A stretch of 64,000 nucleotides of DNA from Marisa cornuarietis. Lineage: Eukaryota; Mollusca; Gastropoda; Architaenioglossa; Ampullariidae. Positions 11,716-24,989 of the stretch are shown in pieces; positions within the stretch are counted from its first letter, which is position 1; every line of letters starts with the position of its first letter. The notes beneath the pieces are model-generated. The model searched no databases. It saw nothing but the letters and a program-made list of their open reading frames with translations, and had not been told where the DNA came from. The stretch is taken from positions 5,195,001 through 5,259,000 of the forward strand of contig SMMW01000033.1 of NCBI GenBank assembly GCA_004794655.1, given 5' to 3'. A program made the translations under genes and the position numbers.

Positions 11716-13378
11716 TACTTTTGAGAGAGTTTATCATGTGCCTTGAAACTGATTATGTTATTCATATTCTTTTAGCATCAGTTATTTTATGTGAAATAGC
11801 CCCAGATAAAAATTGCCTTTTATTCTTTTCCCATCTGTGAGATAACCATGAAAATATCCCACAGAAACTAGAAAGTCACATATTTATATAGAGATGGCAT
11901 ATTACTAAATATATTTACATTAAAGTATAATTATTATATAGATGCAGAGTGTTATGTGTATGTCTAAATTCAGAAAAAGTCAAGATTTCTTTGTGAGTCT
12001 TATGTTTTTTTGTTTCTGTTTCATATTCATTTAAATTTATTATTTATGAATGACCTTGATCCAAGAAATAAAAAAAAAGTGAAAGCTGCTGTCCCTGCTA
12101 GAAATTCCAATTCCAATATTATTATTAGTAGTTTTATATATGTGTGTATTTATAAGAAATCAGTGCTTTATGTCGCAGTTCAATGTATAATTCTATCTGT
12201 GATAATCTAGTCCACATTGCTGACATGTTAGAGTTTATCTGCCACAGACAGTTTTTATGATGCTTGTTTTGGGCTTTAGCTGCAGCAGATCTGATGACAT
12301 CCAGTTTTGAACAATCTGAAAGGGGGGCATAAAGTCTGAGTGTGTGTTTGTGTGTGTTGTAAAATCAGATCATTGGTAGTAAGGTACATTCCTAAATGTA
12401 AATGACTCGTTGATTTATGGACTTAAAAAAAAAAATTACATAAGAAATATATGTTTAAGTATAAGATTTTTTTTATCAATTTATATAATGTACTGCAATA
12501 AGAATTTTTGCTGTTATTGCAAATGGACATGTCAAAGCTAAATAAAATCATTTCAAATTAAATCTCAGTGCAAGAGGCACTGAATTGTCAAGTGCACAGA
12601 AAAGAACATTAATTACAAAATTATTACCTTCTCAATAACCGGGCTTTCCACTTACTGTCTGCTGCATAAATTCCAAGCTGTCTGTGGTGTATAAGCTCAG
12701 CATTCCATATGTGAAACATTGTGATCACAGCAAGCTGCTTAACTTTAAGAGGGCAGGGCATATTCAAGACAAAAGGTGCATGTCTTTAATGCTATTAGCT
12801 TTGGAAATATTAGATGGCAAGAGAAGTAATGATGTTAGGAAAATGGGTGAAGAATAAGAGATTAGAGCAACTCCTGTGTGGAATATTGTATCCTTGACCC
12901 TGCCTTATCAGGAATTTATGATTCTGATTTGAAGAAGGTTCAGTTGATGGGTTTCATGCTTTGCTTATGCCAGAAGTTGTCTTTGGAAAAGAGATTTGAC
13001 CCCCAGAATAAGATGTTAACAAACTTTTAGTAAACCCTTCTGAAGCTCACCAAGAACGTATTGTTAGTTCTGAAGATTTTGCACTTATTGTTATTTGGAT
13101 CATGATATTTTTGAAGATGAACGAACCTGTATGAAATTATTCTAAATGTAAAAATCACTTAGATGTCTAATTAGTGGTGTTTTTCTGGCTTTTGTTATGT
13201 TTGATATTGTTTTTTTTAATGTCCACCAAATGAAAAACAATAAAAAAGAAAAAAGTCACACAACCTCTACATTCCTTTATCACAGATGCTCAACAACAAA
13301 AGTCACAGAGTGCAAAAGCAAAAGGGAAGAAGATACTTTCAGATTAATAAGAGAACTTCCACTGGTTAAAAAACTACC

Positions 13379-13443
13379 TCTGAATTTTTCAAATTATAAT
13401 GTGTGCGTATACGTCTGAATTTTTCAAATTATAATGTGTGCGT
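13379..13443 (+). repeat. Short tandem duplication (30 bp, period 35)
   Basis: The 30-mer starting 'tctgaatttttcaaatt' is present at 13379-13408 and again, identical, at 13414-13443. The exact identity points to a recent local duplication. Confidence 0.9.
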
Positions 13444-14800
13444 GTTCCAGGCAATTCTTTCTCAAAATGTTTAGTGTTATCATCTCTGTACTGTTATGGA
13501 TAGCCCATCTTTCATTGAAGATGTTTTCTCTACATCTGTTAGCTTTCTAGTCAGACAAGTGATGGTCAACATATTCTTCTTTTTAATTTCAGTTACCTCA
13601 CTGTCAATTTTGTGATGTACATTAGGAATAATCAAAGTGTATCCTTGTTTGTTTATTGTTTGTTTAGTTGCTTTAGGGCAGATGGACTGACAAAAATGAG
13701 CCTTAGTTTAGATTTTTTATTAAAACAGACAGGGTTGTGGTCCATGTTAGACATAAGGGAAAGTAATACAGAATCAGCAGTTGTGCACCATGGTATTGTG
13801 TTGGGGTCGCATTGGAGCACTGTTATTTCTATATATGCCTTGAAGAGACTGAAAAAAATAAACACAAGTGATTATTTAGATTACAGTGACATTTGTCAAA
13901 ATGTTAAAAAAACAGATGCTTGTTCATATTAGACAGTCTTGCTGAGCTGTCAGAATTTTGAAATATTCAGATAATTGGTCATATAAGACTTGAGTCTGAC
14001 AGTGTTATCATTAGGGTACATTTTTGGTATTCAATGTCAAGTTGTTTTGTTTGAGAGTTAGAGTTCCTAACTTCTTGGTTCCATTTGAAATCTTTGTCAC
14101 AGATTAAATTGTGATGGGTTAGTAGATGCATTTTTGTTATAGTTTTTTTTTCTTTTTATTATGAATTCTGTGGCAATGGGTTCATGCAGAAAAAATTATG
14201 GTGAATGTAAACACCAGTATTTTGTGGCTTGTTTTGAATAGTATATGTTGTTCTGCAATTTTAGTTTATCACAAACATTGGATTCTAAGCAAGAGGAAGA
14301 AAGTAAAATCAAAGTGACTTTCTGTTAGATGCCATCAGAGATGTTTGTAAGTGAAAAAAATCGTTTGCATATTTTAAGTACTTAGACAATCATAGTTTTA
14401 CATTTTCATTTTCTTTGCATCCAGTAGACAAGTTCTGGACTGTGTTGAAATTTACTGGTGGTGAAAGAACAGTGACTGAAACACCAATCCATTTCAGCAC
14501 TTACAGGCTTTGATTTTGTTTTGATTTTGCCATCCTCAGAAGATAATTGGTTCTTTTTAGCATGGACATGCTTATTGTTTTAACCATATAAAATCTACAT
14601 TTGCCATTCTATAAAGTTAGAAATGAAGTATTATTCCATGTTACAGTTTGACTTTATATTTTTATTTAAGATTTGCTTTTTTATAATATTTAATTTCATG
14701 TCTTTTTAGCTTATGGTTTAACTTGTTTCATTGTTAGGAATTATACTCACTGAAAAAAAAGAATCAAGTTGTACAAGTCGAATGTTTCGTCTGGTATGTT

Positions 14801-16048
14801 TTAAGGAGGGCGTGCAGCTTTTTTTTTTTTTTTTTTTTAAAACAAGTGGTACAGGTATACAGGCTGTTCGCCACTAGCGTCCTGCTCATTTCAACTCATT
14901 GGTAATAACTGTACATAGTATGATAAAAACGATCGCGCAAATGTTTATTATAGCGTTTGGGAACCTTTTCAAAGAAATTTGTGAGAAGAAAAACTGGAAA
15001 CTTGTAAGTAATTATGACGATGGGTGACAAGTGCGGGCTGCAGCTACGGGCAAATTCCTTGGAGGCTGCATATGTGTAATCTAATTATGGCCATGTCATG
15101 GTTGGTTTGTTTGATGGGAAACGCTTCCTCTTAGTAGTTATATTGAAAGGGGAATGGGAAGGGAATGATAACGGAGGAAAGCCTTGTGATCATTCAGTGA
15201 AAGTGGCAGAAAAGATTGGAAACTTAAGATATAATTAAGATCTTCACTGATTGGTGGGAAAGCGTTTACCACTCGGCTGTCGGGGCACCCTCCCATCCGC
15301 AGCCATTTGCAGCATGTCTGGTACCAAGTATCTAATCAGCGCAAAGTGTGAGACCTTCGCATTGTACACCTTGACAGTTTTATTGCTGATCAATTTCGTC
15401 CAGACGAATTTTCAGAAAATTAATCCAATGCGTTTTCGTGACGGTTATGTCATATGGACGCAACAGACCATTGATTGTATTCCGGTATAATGCAAGCATA
15501 ACTGTGGATTCTACAGGGAGATTGTAGATACTTTTCATGTCAAGTTCCATATCGGGAAAATCCGAGAAGCGGCCTCATTTGTGCACAGGTTTGTACAGAC
15601 ATTCACCAGAAACTGATTATAAAGCCACTGTATGGATCCCCTACCACTGAGAAGGGCGCACTGCTGTTTATGCCACACCTTGGCACGTCTGTTGTTAGCT
15701 TACCTTTGCTCGTCGCACCTGTAAGGACATGTCACTTACAGACAAATCTTGGAGGTTTTACGATAGATTTAGCAGCGAAGTCTCCTTTTGTCGTCGCACA
15801 TAACTCACTCCTATTACAAAGACTTGTCCATCTAACTTCCAAGCTCAGTCACCTTAGTAATCCGCTAAGAATGATTTCCAACGGTATTAGTCTACAAGAA
15901 CCTCATTTTGGTTTTTTCTTTGCATGAAAGTGCATTTTTTTAAAAGGAAAGAAAAAAAAACCCGCGTTAAACTATTTATTTATTGGAACAGAAGGAAGTA
16001 AACAAGTTAATTGAGAATAGTTTGTCAGCAGTTAAAAGTCAATGACGT
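14801..16048. other. Intergenic, no feature recognised
   Basis: Starts with a poly(T) run of about 18 at 14820. ORFs at 15251-15490 and 15670-15927 are open but match no family I know and lack supporting structure. Confidence 0.5.
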
Positions 16049-16150
16049 ACCGTGTTTCCCCGAAAATATGACCGGGTCTTACATTGACTTTTGCTTCAAA
16101 AGAGGTATTGGATTTTTTTTTTCAGGGGACGTCTCATTTTTTCGCGTTCA
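16049..16150 (+). repeat. MITE-like repeat with internal inverted motif (CCCCGAAAAT...AGGGGA)
   Basis: The segment reads 'gtgtttccccgaaaata', then 'gaccgggtctta', a 'ttttgcttcaaaa' centre and 'ttcaggggacgtctcat'. I recognise this layout from short interspersed non-autonomous DNA elements found in many animal genomes, but cannot name the family securely. No coding capacity. Confidence 0.5.
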
Positions 16151-16300
16151 AAAATCTATACTGATTGAAGTACAAACATCTACATTTATTCGAATACACT
16201 CATGTCTTATGGAACATAGTCAAAACTTTCAAAATCCTGAATTACGGCCTGAATTTTTTGCGACTCCATTTCCCGCTGAATTATTGTCCGTTGTAATATA

Positions 16301-17080
16301 CAGTCGATTCCGCCTTATCGGGACACCAGTTAATTGGGGCAGCCGTTTATTTGAGGCAAATTGTAAAGAACAAATCAGGAGAGTGCATTCGCACATGTTT
16401 TGGGTCCTGCAGTTATTTGGGTCACTAATCCGCTAATTCGGGACAGGCGTCGCTGACAGCTTTGAACCCAGAAGGAATTTGCAGTTGCAGACCTTGGAAA
16501 ATTACGAGGAATTTCTTGCCATCGATAACAACGTCGAATGCTGCAATGATGACTGCCACGACGAAATCGTCGAAAGAATTGCGGCGAAACGTGAAGAGAC
16601 ACCAGAAAACCAAGACAACGATGACACCGATGTGCATGAAGAGATCGAACCAGTCACTCACCGGGATGCAAGGAAATTTATTGATGGACTCCGAATCTAC
16701 TTTATGCAGATAGGCAACGAAGGCAGTCCTTTATCGTCATTGGATGCATGCGCTGATTGTCTTCACTGTCAGTCGATAAAGAATTCGCGACAGAGCAAAC
16801 TTTACACCTTTTTTAAAACCCGATTTAAAAACGTAACAACTCGCCATCATTTTTATTGAATTAAAGTCGTTATGCATAGTTTCGCAGTTTCGATACGTTA
16901 TTATAATATTTGGATATCATACTGCATTTTCAAGCCGTTTTTAAACGAATAAACGACAATTTATGATGCACTATACTTATGGTCTTTACACCATATACAT
17001 GTACATTTTTTATGAACTTCGCTTACTTGGGGAAAAAAACGCCTCCCTCCGGATGTGTCTCGATTAAGTATATTTGTTTT
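16301..17080 (+). mobile_element. Degenerate pogo/Tigger-type DNA transposon, internally deleted
   Basis: The left end follows a TA dinucleotide (16299-16300) and reads CAGTCGATTCCGCCTTATCG, the style of pogo/Tigger terminal inverted repeats; a second TIR-like stretch (ccgctaattcgggaca) lies at about 16430. Coding sequence for only the C-terminal end of the transposase follows at about 16480-16860. The right end is weak: 'gtgtctcgattaag' at 17054-17067 partly matches the inverted left end. The DNA-binding and DDE catalytic regions are missing, so the copy is dead. Confidence 0.6.
16476..16859 (+). pseudogene. Tigger/pogo transposase C-terminal fragment
   Basis: The frame ending at 16859 reads YEEFLAIDNNV, then an acidic linker, IEPVTHRDARKFIDGLRIYFMQ and QSIKNSRQSKLYTFF. 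Tigger-derived transposases end in the same order: a variable acidic segment, a 'VT..EAL..L..L..FF.Q' helix, and a basic 'RQT.L..FF' tail. No DDE motif is present and no upstream exon was seen. The reading frame has survived for about 125 codons. Confidence 0.6.
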
Positions 17081-20000
17081 TTTCTAGACCCACCATTGAA
17101 AATAACATATCGAACTCTTAACACTGCTTAGCATTAAAAAAAAGTGTGCCGTGGATTATTTTCTAATGACTGGGTAAACTGGCAAGATACTGCACCCCTC
17201 TCCTCTTCAGTTTTGAGTGAGTATCCCCCTCCCGTACTCAAGCTACTAGAAACATCACATCCGCAGAGAAAGGTCATCAACGGAGACGTCGGGACTGAAC
17301 CTAGCTACCTCTGCACTGTAAAGGACTTGGACAGTGATCAAGCTGGGGTTATATTTTTTATCTGTGTACACACGTGACATCACTATGTTGACTTTTTTCT
17401 GTGCATGGTGATGTTTCTAGAGAACGGTACTAGAGTGATCACCCAGATTTGGGGAAACAGAATCTTGCACAGACAACCAAGCATTAGAAACAAAACTGCA
17501 CATCACTAGTCCTTTACGATGAGTAAAATTGCCTTTTATTTATTGTCTGGTCTGCTCCCTGTCCATTGTGGAGATAGACCTTCGTCTCGTTTTGTTTTCT
17601 TCTTCTACCTCCACCAGTCTTTTCATCCCTCCTGCGGCTCTCTCTTTTCTAAATACAAAGCTCTTCGTGTCGTCGCTAAACAACGGTAGCCACAACCATA
17701 ACAAGATCCACTTCTTGAAAAATCACTCAGCTTATTTAATAACTGTAAGATTTTACACTTAGCTGATAAGTCGTCGCTTCTGACATTGTCCATAAATGTT
17801 AGCAATGTCTGATAGTACAGGAGCGAGGCCTTCAATTTGCCTAATACCTGACGTCTGCTTGCACTACATGTCCCAGCGCTAGCCGGCGCCAGGAAACGTC
17901 TGCACATAACGGTTTTTGCTTTTCGAAAATCTCCAAGGCAAAACACGTCTTTTCAACGTCAGAAATGGTCTGGACAATTTAGAGTACCAGGCTGGCCTCC
18001 CACTTTGTCCGCCCAAAGACTCGAGCGTCAGGAAAAAATGTCTTAAAGCGACCAAATACGTCGTCCATTATTGTAATTGTGTGGTTATTTATTTTCATTA
18101 TTTTATTTATTTATTTATTTTGTTCTTTTTTGACGCCTCTTTCCTTTGTTTTTGTTTTTAAGGACGTTCTCAAAAGCTCAGGGGTTACTGACAGAAGGAG
18201 GTATTTTGTAGCCGCCAGTTTGAACGGAGGAGGGTTACATAGCTCTTTCTAATAGAGGGATGTCACTTGGTGTAGAGTTTGGTTACCAAGGAATGTGCTG
18301 CAGCCGAGACAGGACGATGGACCATCTTGGTATCTGACGTCGAGTTGAGCAGCTATTTAACTCTTTAATGAAATCACTAGACTGATAATCCTTCCTTTGA
18401 GGCAAGTAGAAACTTAGCAGAATGCCAGTAAACACGTTTTATCAGCATTTTCGGCACATGCTTGCAAAGCTCATGCACTTCCAAAATGGCGTTTGATACA
18501 GTCGCGACCCTACAATGCGTCATGCTAAAACCCCTTTATGGTAGAATCGCACTCGGCAGAACTAACCCTAACCCTAGTAGGACTAGGAGTCAAATGTTTT
18601 ACAGTCACAGAAACATTTAATTATTTTGATTCATCTGCCAGTCTTCCACCCGCGCCTTGCAGAGGAAATCGTCTTACCCACGTACCACTTTCAGACTTGA
18701 TAGTAAAGTACCTATCGTGGGCGGGATATTGATACGAGTTTTTTTCGCAATCTATATTCTGTTCACTGAAGGAAATAAATGTATCATGAGACTATCTTTC
18801 ATCGCTGTAACACAACAGCACAAGGAGTATCTCTCAGCACGTTAATAAGATTTTAGACACGTCAAGCTTTAAACTCAAGACACCTAAAAACATTCCCTTC
18901 CCCCAACATGCTTAAAGGTCTAGAAGGGTGTAAAATGTTTTTCTAATGTCTAAGTAAAACGCTCAGTGCGAAATAGTATTTACACCAAATCTTGCTGAAT
19001 GCTCTCACCTTGAGATATTTTGGTTCCAAAGCCTCAGTCAATCGGATCGCTGGTACAATATGATAATTCGGTGTATCCAACGTGATCTTACTATTTTTGA
19101 CCTCGTTTTGAACACAGTGATGGTAGTTGGAATGTATCTTGAGAACGAAATGGGGAATAATACGCCCAGATTAGGGGAACTAGCATCTTTCCCCGAGTTT
19201 ATCGAGTCATCAGAAGAAAATTGCACCGCATTAGAGCTAGAAATGATGGAACCATTGCACAAAATTGTTAACTATTTTGTCAATATATCATTGGTTACAG
19301 AATGTAACCTTATGTTGGAATTTGAAAACCAGAATAATGCAAAGCTGAAGTTTTATAATTTATCCAGACTTTTTCCTGTAAGTGAAATATTTAAACATGT
19401 TTCCTTACGGATTTTTCAGAAGGAAAATTCGTTACATGTAGAGTAAACCTTCATACAGAGTGGGCAACACCTGCATCAGCAGCAGTGCATTTAAAACGAC
19501 ATAAAATGATGGCAAACCAGCAAACCTCTTATAAAATTTAAATATCAAAAAGCTTTAAAACCAATGATGGATTACAGCCCCTCAGTACCACAGTGTTTTT
19601 AAGGTAAAAACTGTAACTTTTGTTCCAAATGTTGCAAATAAGTGACAGCAAGACATTTGAAGAAAAATATACTACACCTAGTTTTAGTTTGTGTAAAAGT
19701 TAAATATTTTAAACTTAATTTTTATGGCGTACCTGTTTGTGTTTTAAGGAGTGAATGAGAGAAAAAAAGACTGAGAGAGACAGAGTTAGGGGCAGATGAA
19801 TTTTTTTTTGTGGATGTCTGCATGAATGCAAGCAACAAGACAGCCTTCAGAACGTCGACTGACTTCAGAACATCAAGCTGTTAACAACACATAAAACGAG
19901 TGTCTTGTGCCGAATCTTGGCAGCTAATGTCAGACAGGTGGAAATGTGATCGCGCCCTTTGAACTACCAGGAAGCGCCGGCCGAGCTACTACGATGCCGT

Positions 20001-21031
20001 CCTCCAGGGCAGGAACAATCTACAGACCTACCTTGCAGCTTGTTTCTGCAGAGACACCAAGCTTGTTCTGAGTAAACAAAGAAGGAAAGCCGAGTAAAGA
20101 CAAACACTATGCCACACCACATGTGATCTGCGCTTGGCAGAGCCAGAAGAGTTTGAATAAAAATTAAGCGATGGCAACACAACAATAATGACAATGACCA
20201 ACTTTATTTGTCCCATTGGGCAATTTGAATATGGAGATGTGCTCGAGTTCAACACTGAATGAAAAAAATTGAAAACATGAGAAGGAAAAGGAAGATGGCA
20301 AGTAACATGTATCATATAAATATATATATAAAAAAAAACTTACAAGAAAATCAGGTATGCACATACAACATCACACATGCACACACACACCATTGACAGC
20401 TCATCTAAGACAACAATAATAATAATAAGACAACAACAATAATAATGATAAAACGCATTACCTGTATGAAAACACGGGCAGACAATTCAAACAAGCTCTT
20501 CCAGAGTTACTCGATCTTTGACATTTCTTAACGAAAAAATGTCCTCCCTGTAGATTTAACGCGTTGATTTTTGTCTTTAAGGATAAGTGGTTAGAAGGAA
20601 AATTTGAAATATCACAGCATGAGAAGGGTAGACTTTCACTCAATGCGACATGTGTGGGTAGTTTTTCACCACATCGCTGGCATCGTCAAGACCTTGGGGA
20701 ACGCCTCCATGCACGTGCCAGGGCAGTTGTCTCGTTTTTGAGCGGGCATGTCTGTTCTCGTCTTACCACGCCGGTTGCGAGATATCGTGAGCTGTAACGT
20801 GGTGCTGCTCAGTAACGCTCGTTTCTCATCATACATGCGTTTTGTTTGTTTATTTTTCTGTGTGTGTGCGTCGTTTGACTTCATAAACAGCTATGAGCAA
20901 CATGCAAACATGATTTGGAAAATGACATCAAGGGTGACATAATTAAATTAAAGGTTTTAATTAACAGCCACTATCACCACATTATCCTCCTGCATCTTTG
21001 GCACTTGTTGCTAACATTATTATCTACTTTG
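17081..21031. other. Intergenic, repeat-poor; no gene recognised
   Basis: Contains (TTTA)n near 18103-18120, two telomere-like CCCTAA units at 18561-18577, and at about 20195-20230 a 'ctttatttgtcccattgggcaatt' stretch like the 3' tails of some LINE/SINE families. (AAT)/(AAC) runs lie at 20410-20450. One open frame at 19060-19446 is listed separately. Confidence 0.5.
19060..19446 (+). CDS. Unidentified ORF (128 aa), doubtful
   Basis: Starts with ATG and runs 128 codons. It has a hydrophobic segment near residues 11-30 and an acidic middle (SSEENCTALELEMMEP). I do not recognise it. It has no visible splice-compatible partners, promoter or poly(A) signal, and could be a chance ORF or part of an old transposon. 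Confidence 0.12.
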   Translation: MIIRCIQRDLTIFDLVLNTVMVVGMYLENEMGNNTPRLGELASFPEFIESSEENCTALELEMMEPLHKIVNYFVNISLVTECNLMLEFENQNNAKLKFYNLSRLFPVSEIFKHVSLRIFQKENSLHVE

Positions 21032-21103
21032 CCACCACCACCACCACCACCACCACCACCACCACCACCACCACCACCACCACCACCACCACCACCACCA
21101 CCC
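21032..21103 (+). repeat. (CAC)n microsatellite, about 24 units
   Basis: An uninterrupted run of ccacca from 21032 to about 21103. The apparent poly-Pro, poly-Thr, poly-His and poly-Gly ORFs across it are products of the repeat. Confidence 0.97.
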
Positions 21104-22408
21104 ATAACATTTCCCAATACCATTATTGTGATGATGTTGAAGCGCGTCACTGGTGTTTTATGCAGGCGTTCTCGCATTCCTATGGGACTTTCTCTTTCCC
21201 TCTGTGTGTGTGTGCGCGCGCGCGCGTACGCTCGTGCATGTGTGATAAGAATGAGGAAGAGAGAGAGAAAGGAAATCGGAGATCCAGTGAATAAGAATGG
21301 CAGAGCGGGAGGAAGGTAATGTATGATGATTTGGGCTGGAAATCCAAAACGCGGCAGCGAGAACATAAGTGTCTGATTGCGAGCCTGTAGGCGTTTATCA
21401 TCAAGTACACCCCTCCAACCCCAACCCCCACCCTTAAAGGAAAAGTGCAGATCTATGCAACGCCGCGATCAAAGTTCTCACCCAAACGTGAGGGTGGCCT
21501 CCTCACTGGCATCTACAATCTTGCAGCATCCAGCGCCGTGCATCGCTCTCGATTAACAAGAACATTAACATTTTTGTGCCTGGCTGGCTGGAGGGCAGTG
21601 TAGCCATCAGGCTACAGGCAGCAAACCTCGGTGCGTACACTCCCGAGGGAAACGGCGCTACGGCCAGAGGAAATTAAAGTATTTGTCTCCGTTGTCAACC
21701 TGCCATTGGCTGAGGCTTTTCTGACGCCATGGACAGCAATCGTCCATTTCTTCGTCGCACGTGGAAAAAAAAAGGGTATCCCGTGACTTAATTGTGGAAT
21801 CGGGTGGTATATAATAACGACATCCCCGATCGCCTGAACTGAATCTCAGTTTTGACACGGTTTATTTTATTTAGCAGCCATTGGCAACATTTGTATGCCG
21901 AGGCCCCCGCCGATGGAAATCGTCATTTGATTCTCTTGTGACGATCTCGCTAAAACCTCCAAGGAGCTGCTAAATCGCGCGTGATGTGGCCGATTCAGCC
22001 ACACGAGAAAGTATCGCATTCTTTTTTCCGTGTGCCTGGTTTTACACGTCAGTTGGCTGTTTCGTGCATAATGGTAGATCAGGCTAATTCACGCAAAATA
22101 AGCTTTCATTATTTATGGATATTAATCGGGGAAGGTTTTCTGTTTTTTTTTTGTAACTTCATCAGTCCACGTCATCATATAGAATGGCAGCATGTCCCAG
22201 AGACAAAAGACTTTAACGAGAGAAGAAGAAGAAGGAAAAAAAAAACCTGATGAATAAATGCATAAATCATTTTGTTTATCGTCATTTCTCCGGCACAGGC
22301 AATCTGGTGTGTGGAAGGACCTCTGCTGTCCTGAACGAACTATGGAAGACAGATTCTTCAGGCGTCTGCCTGCCGTGAGTGCACGGTCCATGCTTGTGTG
22401 TATCGCCT

Positions 22409-22559
22409 GCAACTGCTGGGCGACCTTTGATGTAAATGACTTCTCGAAGTAAGCATGAGAAGAAATGAGCCTGTCGCTGAAAGAGAGGGGAGCACGTGCG
22501 CACGCATGCATCAACTTTCTTTAAATTCCCCTTCCCCGCTTCCCCAACTCTCCCACCAG
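22409..22559 (+). repeat. Left arm of a 151-bp inverted repeat pair
   Basis: Runs from 'gcaactgctgggcgacc' to 'aactctcccacca'. Its reverse complement occurs at 24841-24991 with about six differences over 151 bp. The arms are equal in length with no gaps seen. No target-site duplication is obvious at the outer ends. Confidence 0.93.
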
Positions 22560-22668
22560 TCACTACACTCACTTTATCCCTTCCTATACTTTCTTTAATG
22601 TCGTTCTCTCACCACATCCTGTGCTTTAATCCCCTTAACTTTAATATTCTTCTGTTTTAGCTCTTTCT

Positions 22669-22678
22669 TTCTTTCTTT

Positions 22679-22718
<40 letters not shown>

Positions 22719-22720
22719 TC
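22669..22720 (+). repeat. (CTTT)n microsatellite
   Basis: Tetranucleotide ctttctttcttt run inside the spacer between the two inverted repeat arms. Confidence 0.97.
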
Positions 22721-24840
22721 GTGTATGAAATAATTCATGGATCCCATATTTGAATTTATTTTACATATAAAAGTGAATGAATGAATGCACGCGTGTGAGT
22801 GAGTGAATGAAAGAAAGAATGAATGACAGAAATGACGCACGAGCTCTGGCATCTGTTTTCTTTCCTCCTGCTGGTATTACCGAGTGCAGCACGGTGGGTT
22901 GACGGGGTGTTGACCATAAACAGAAATCAACGTGATGAGATCATTCAGCTACTTGTTCAGCTTCACAAGACATACAGGACGTTGTCAAAATGTCAGTTAT
23001 CTGAGCTTTGTAGCTGCGAAATCGTAGCTTTGATCGGGTATCGTAAAATACCAATTGCCTAGTTGGCATGGCAATTACCGAGAGGCTGTACAGTGATTAG
23101 CAGGTAAATGGTAGGGGAAATAAACTGTAGTTGGCACACATCCTCAGCCGCTTCAAGTTAGCGACTGCAACATTTCGTCAAATCGGAGGTCCATTACGAT
23201 GTCAAACACAAGAGCTAATTAGACATCGTTAAGCTGGAACACCTCAGCAGGGTGTCACATGGGGTGGAGCTGCAGTTATGAAGCGCTGACCTGCGTATTA
23301 TTTACTCTCGAGTGAGTGAGTGAGTGAGCGTGTTCGTATGTGCATGCGTCGATGCTTGAGCTGTTGGGAAACATACAAGTATGAGTGAGTTCGTGCGTAC
23401 GTTAGTGTGCATGCTCGCATGAGCATGTTTCCAAATTTTGTTCTTCTTGTCAAGTTAAGCAAAACCTTTTTCTCACAAGAGGGAATGTTAAAATGATGGG
23501 TATGGAAATTTCTGACATAGCTGCCTAAAAATTTGTAATACCATCATTAGTCAAATGCAGCAGGTTTATAAATTTGTGCCTTTCTCCTTCAACAAGACAG
23601 TTTAATAGACAATTGGATGGAAGGGCCGTTAATAAAGCTGAGTGAACATCCACCGATCATTGCCAAACATACGGTATGAGCGTGTCGGTGTTCTGTTCTC
23701 TGGCTTTCAGGGCAGACTGTACCCGGACTGAACGCTTGTAATCTTCACTCGCTGCCATGTTATGGAGATAATAATATGTTTATGGAGAGCTTGAGAAGCA
23801 AATGAAATCTGCAAAGTCCACAAAAGGCGGTCGTTTGGCGATACTGTCCACGTAGCAGGGATAATGATAGCATGGAAGCGGGTCAGACGGGGACACTACA
23901 GCCAAGTGATGACTTGACAATCATATTACGGAATGATTTGCGGTGTTAAACTCGCCATAAACAGAACGGCCGAGCCTGCTAATGCCCGCGGTAACACAGA
24001 GGATAAGGCTCGAGCGAGCGAGAATGATTGACCGAACCATCCTGGTAACACACACGAGCAAAGATCACCCAGGACACATTCGCCAATAGATTTCTGCTCG
24101 TAACCTGTAACTCCTCCGATCGCCTGTTTCCAAAATAAGTTTGACAGGGCTTCCAGACAAGGATGAAACTTAACATAACATTGTATTCCATGAACTTGGA
24201 AGAGCGAAACTCCTACCTTTGTGTGCGATTTGTCAAACTTTATGATGGAAGTAAGAAGTAAGAACAGGTAATTGAGAAGCACTAAGTGTAATTTCCCTTT
24301 AGGACAGAAGCACGAGCTGCGTGTCCTCTGGCTGGAGGTGTGGAGGATCGTTTAGCCCGGGTGTCTGTGATCTACCCGATCGCGAGTCTCGGGGCTGATG
24401 ATAAAGTCTTCTGATGACATTGTACGGAAAGAAAGATCATGCTGCCAGGAGAATCGTCAGAACTCGGGTGCTTTTTGAAGACCAAGGGATTACAGAAGCA
24501 TATTTTATAGCCCTAAAAATAATCAGAGAAAGGATAAAGAAAAACTATTGGCTTAATCCTTATCATTGTGTTGTCTGGTAATGGCGAAGAATTTGAACTG
24601 AATTGTCAAATACCACAAACGCAACAAACATTATATTTGATGAATTTTTTGACCTTATATAAAGATATAAATACATAAATAAAATGAGGTAGAAGAGTGT
24701 CCTTTGTCTTCACGAGAGAGAGAGAGAGATGTAAAGTTTATTAGATTGAACACTTAATAATAAACAAATATATAGCAACTAGTCAATATAAAACCTCATA
24801 CGAACATTTGAATAATTGTAAAAAGTCAAATGAGAGAGGA
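22721..24840. other. Spacer between inverted repeat arms; no gene recognised
   Basis: Contains GTGA/GTGAAT-type short repeats (22780-22830 and 23310-23330) and a (GA)n run at 24715-24730. ORFs are short and unlike known families; no transposase or RT motif is visible. Confidence 0.5.
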
Positions 24841-24989
24841 TTGGTAGGAGAGTTGGGGAAGCGGGGGAGGGGAATTTAAAGAAAGTCGATGCATGCGTGC
24901 GCACGTGCTCCCCTCTCTTTCAGCGACAGGTTCATTTCTTCTCATGCTTACCTCGCGAAGTCATTTACATCAAAGGTCGCCCAGCAGTT

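Larger units (their letters stand above)
11358..14800. other. AT-rich 3' flank, no gene recognised
   Basis: Contains the 3' UTR of TXNDC11 (end unknown) and AT-rich intergenic DNA. The ORFs here (for example 13612-13932) show no family resemblance. One short tandem duplication is listed separately. Confidence 0.6.

Noticed and set aside
13612..13932. 106-codon ORF downstream of TXNDC11 as a possible extra gene
   Set aside because: AT-rich, no domain, no splice partners; consistent with chance.
18561..18577. Telomere-like CCCTAACCCTA
   Set aside because: Only about two units; too short for an interstitial telomere array.
20915..21366. ORFs rich in Pro, Thr, His or Gly on both strands
   Set aside because: They come from the CAC microsatellite at 21032-21103 read in different frames.
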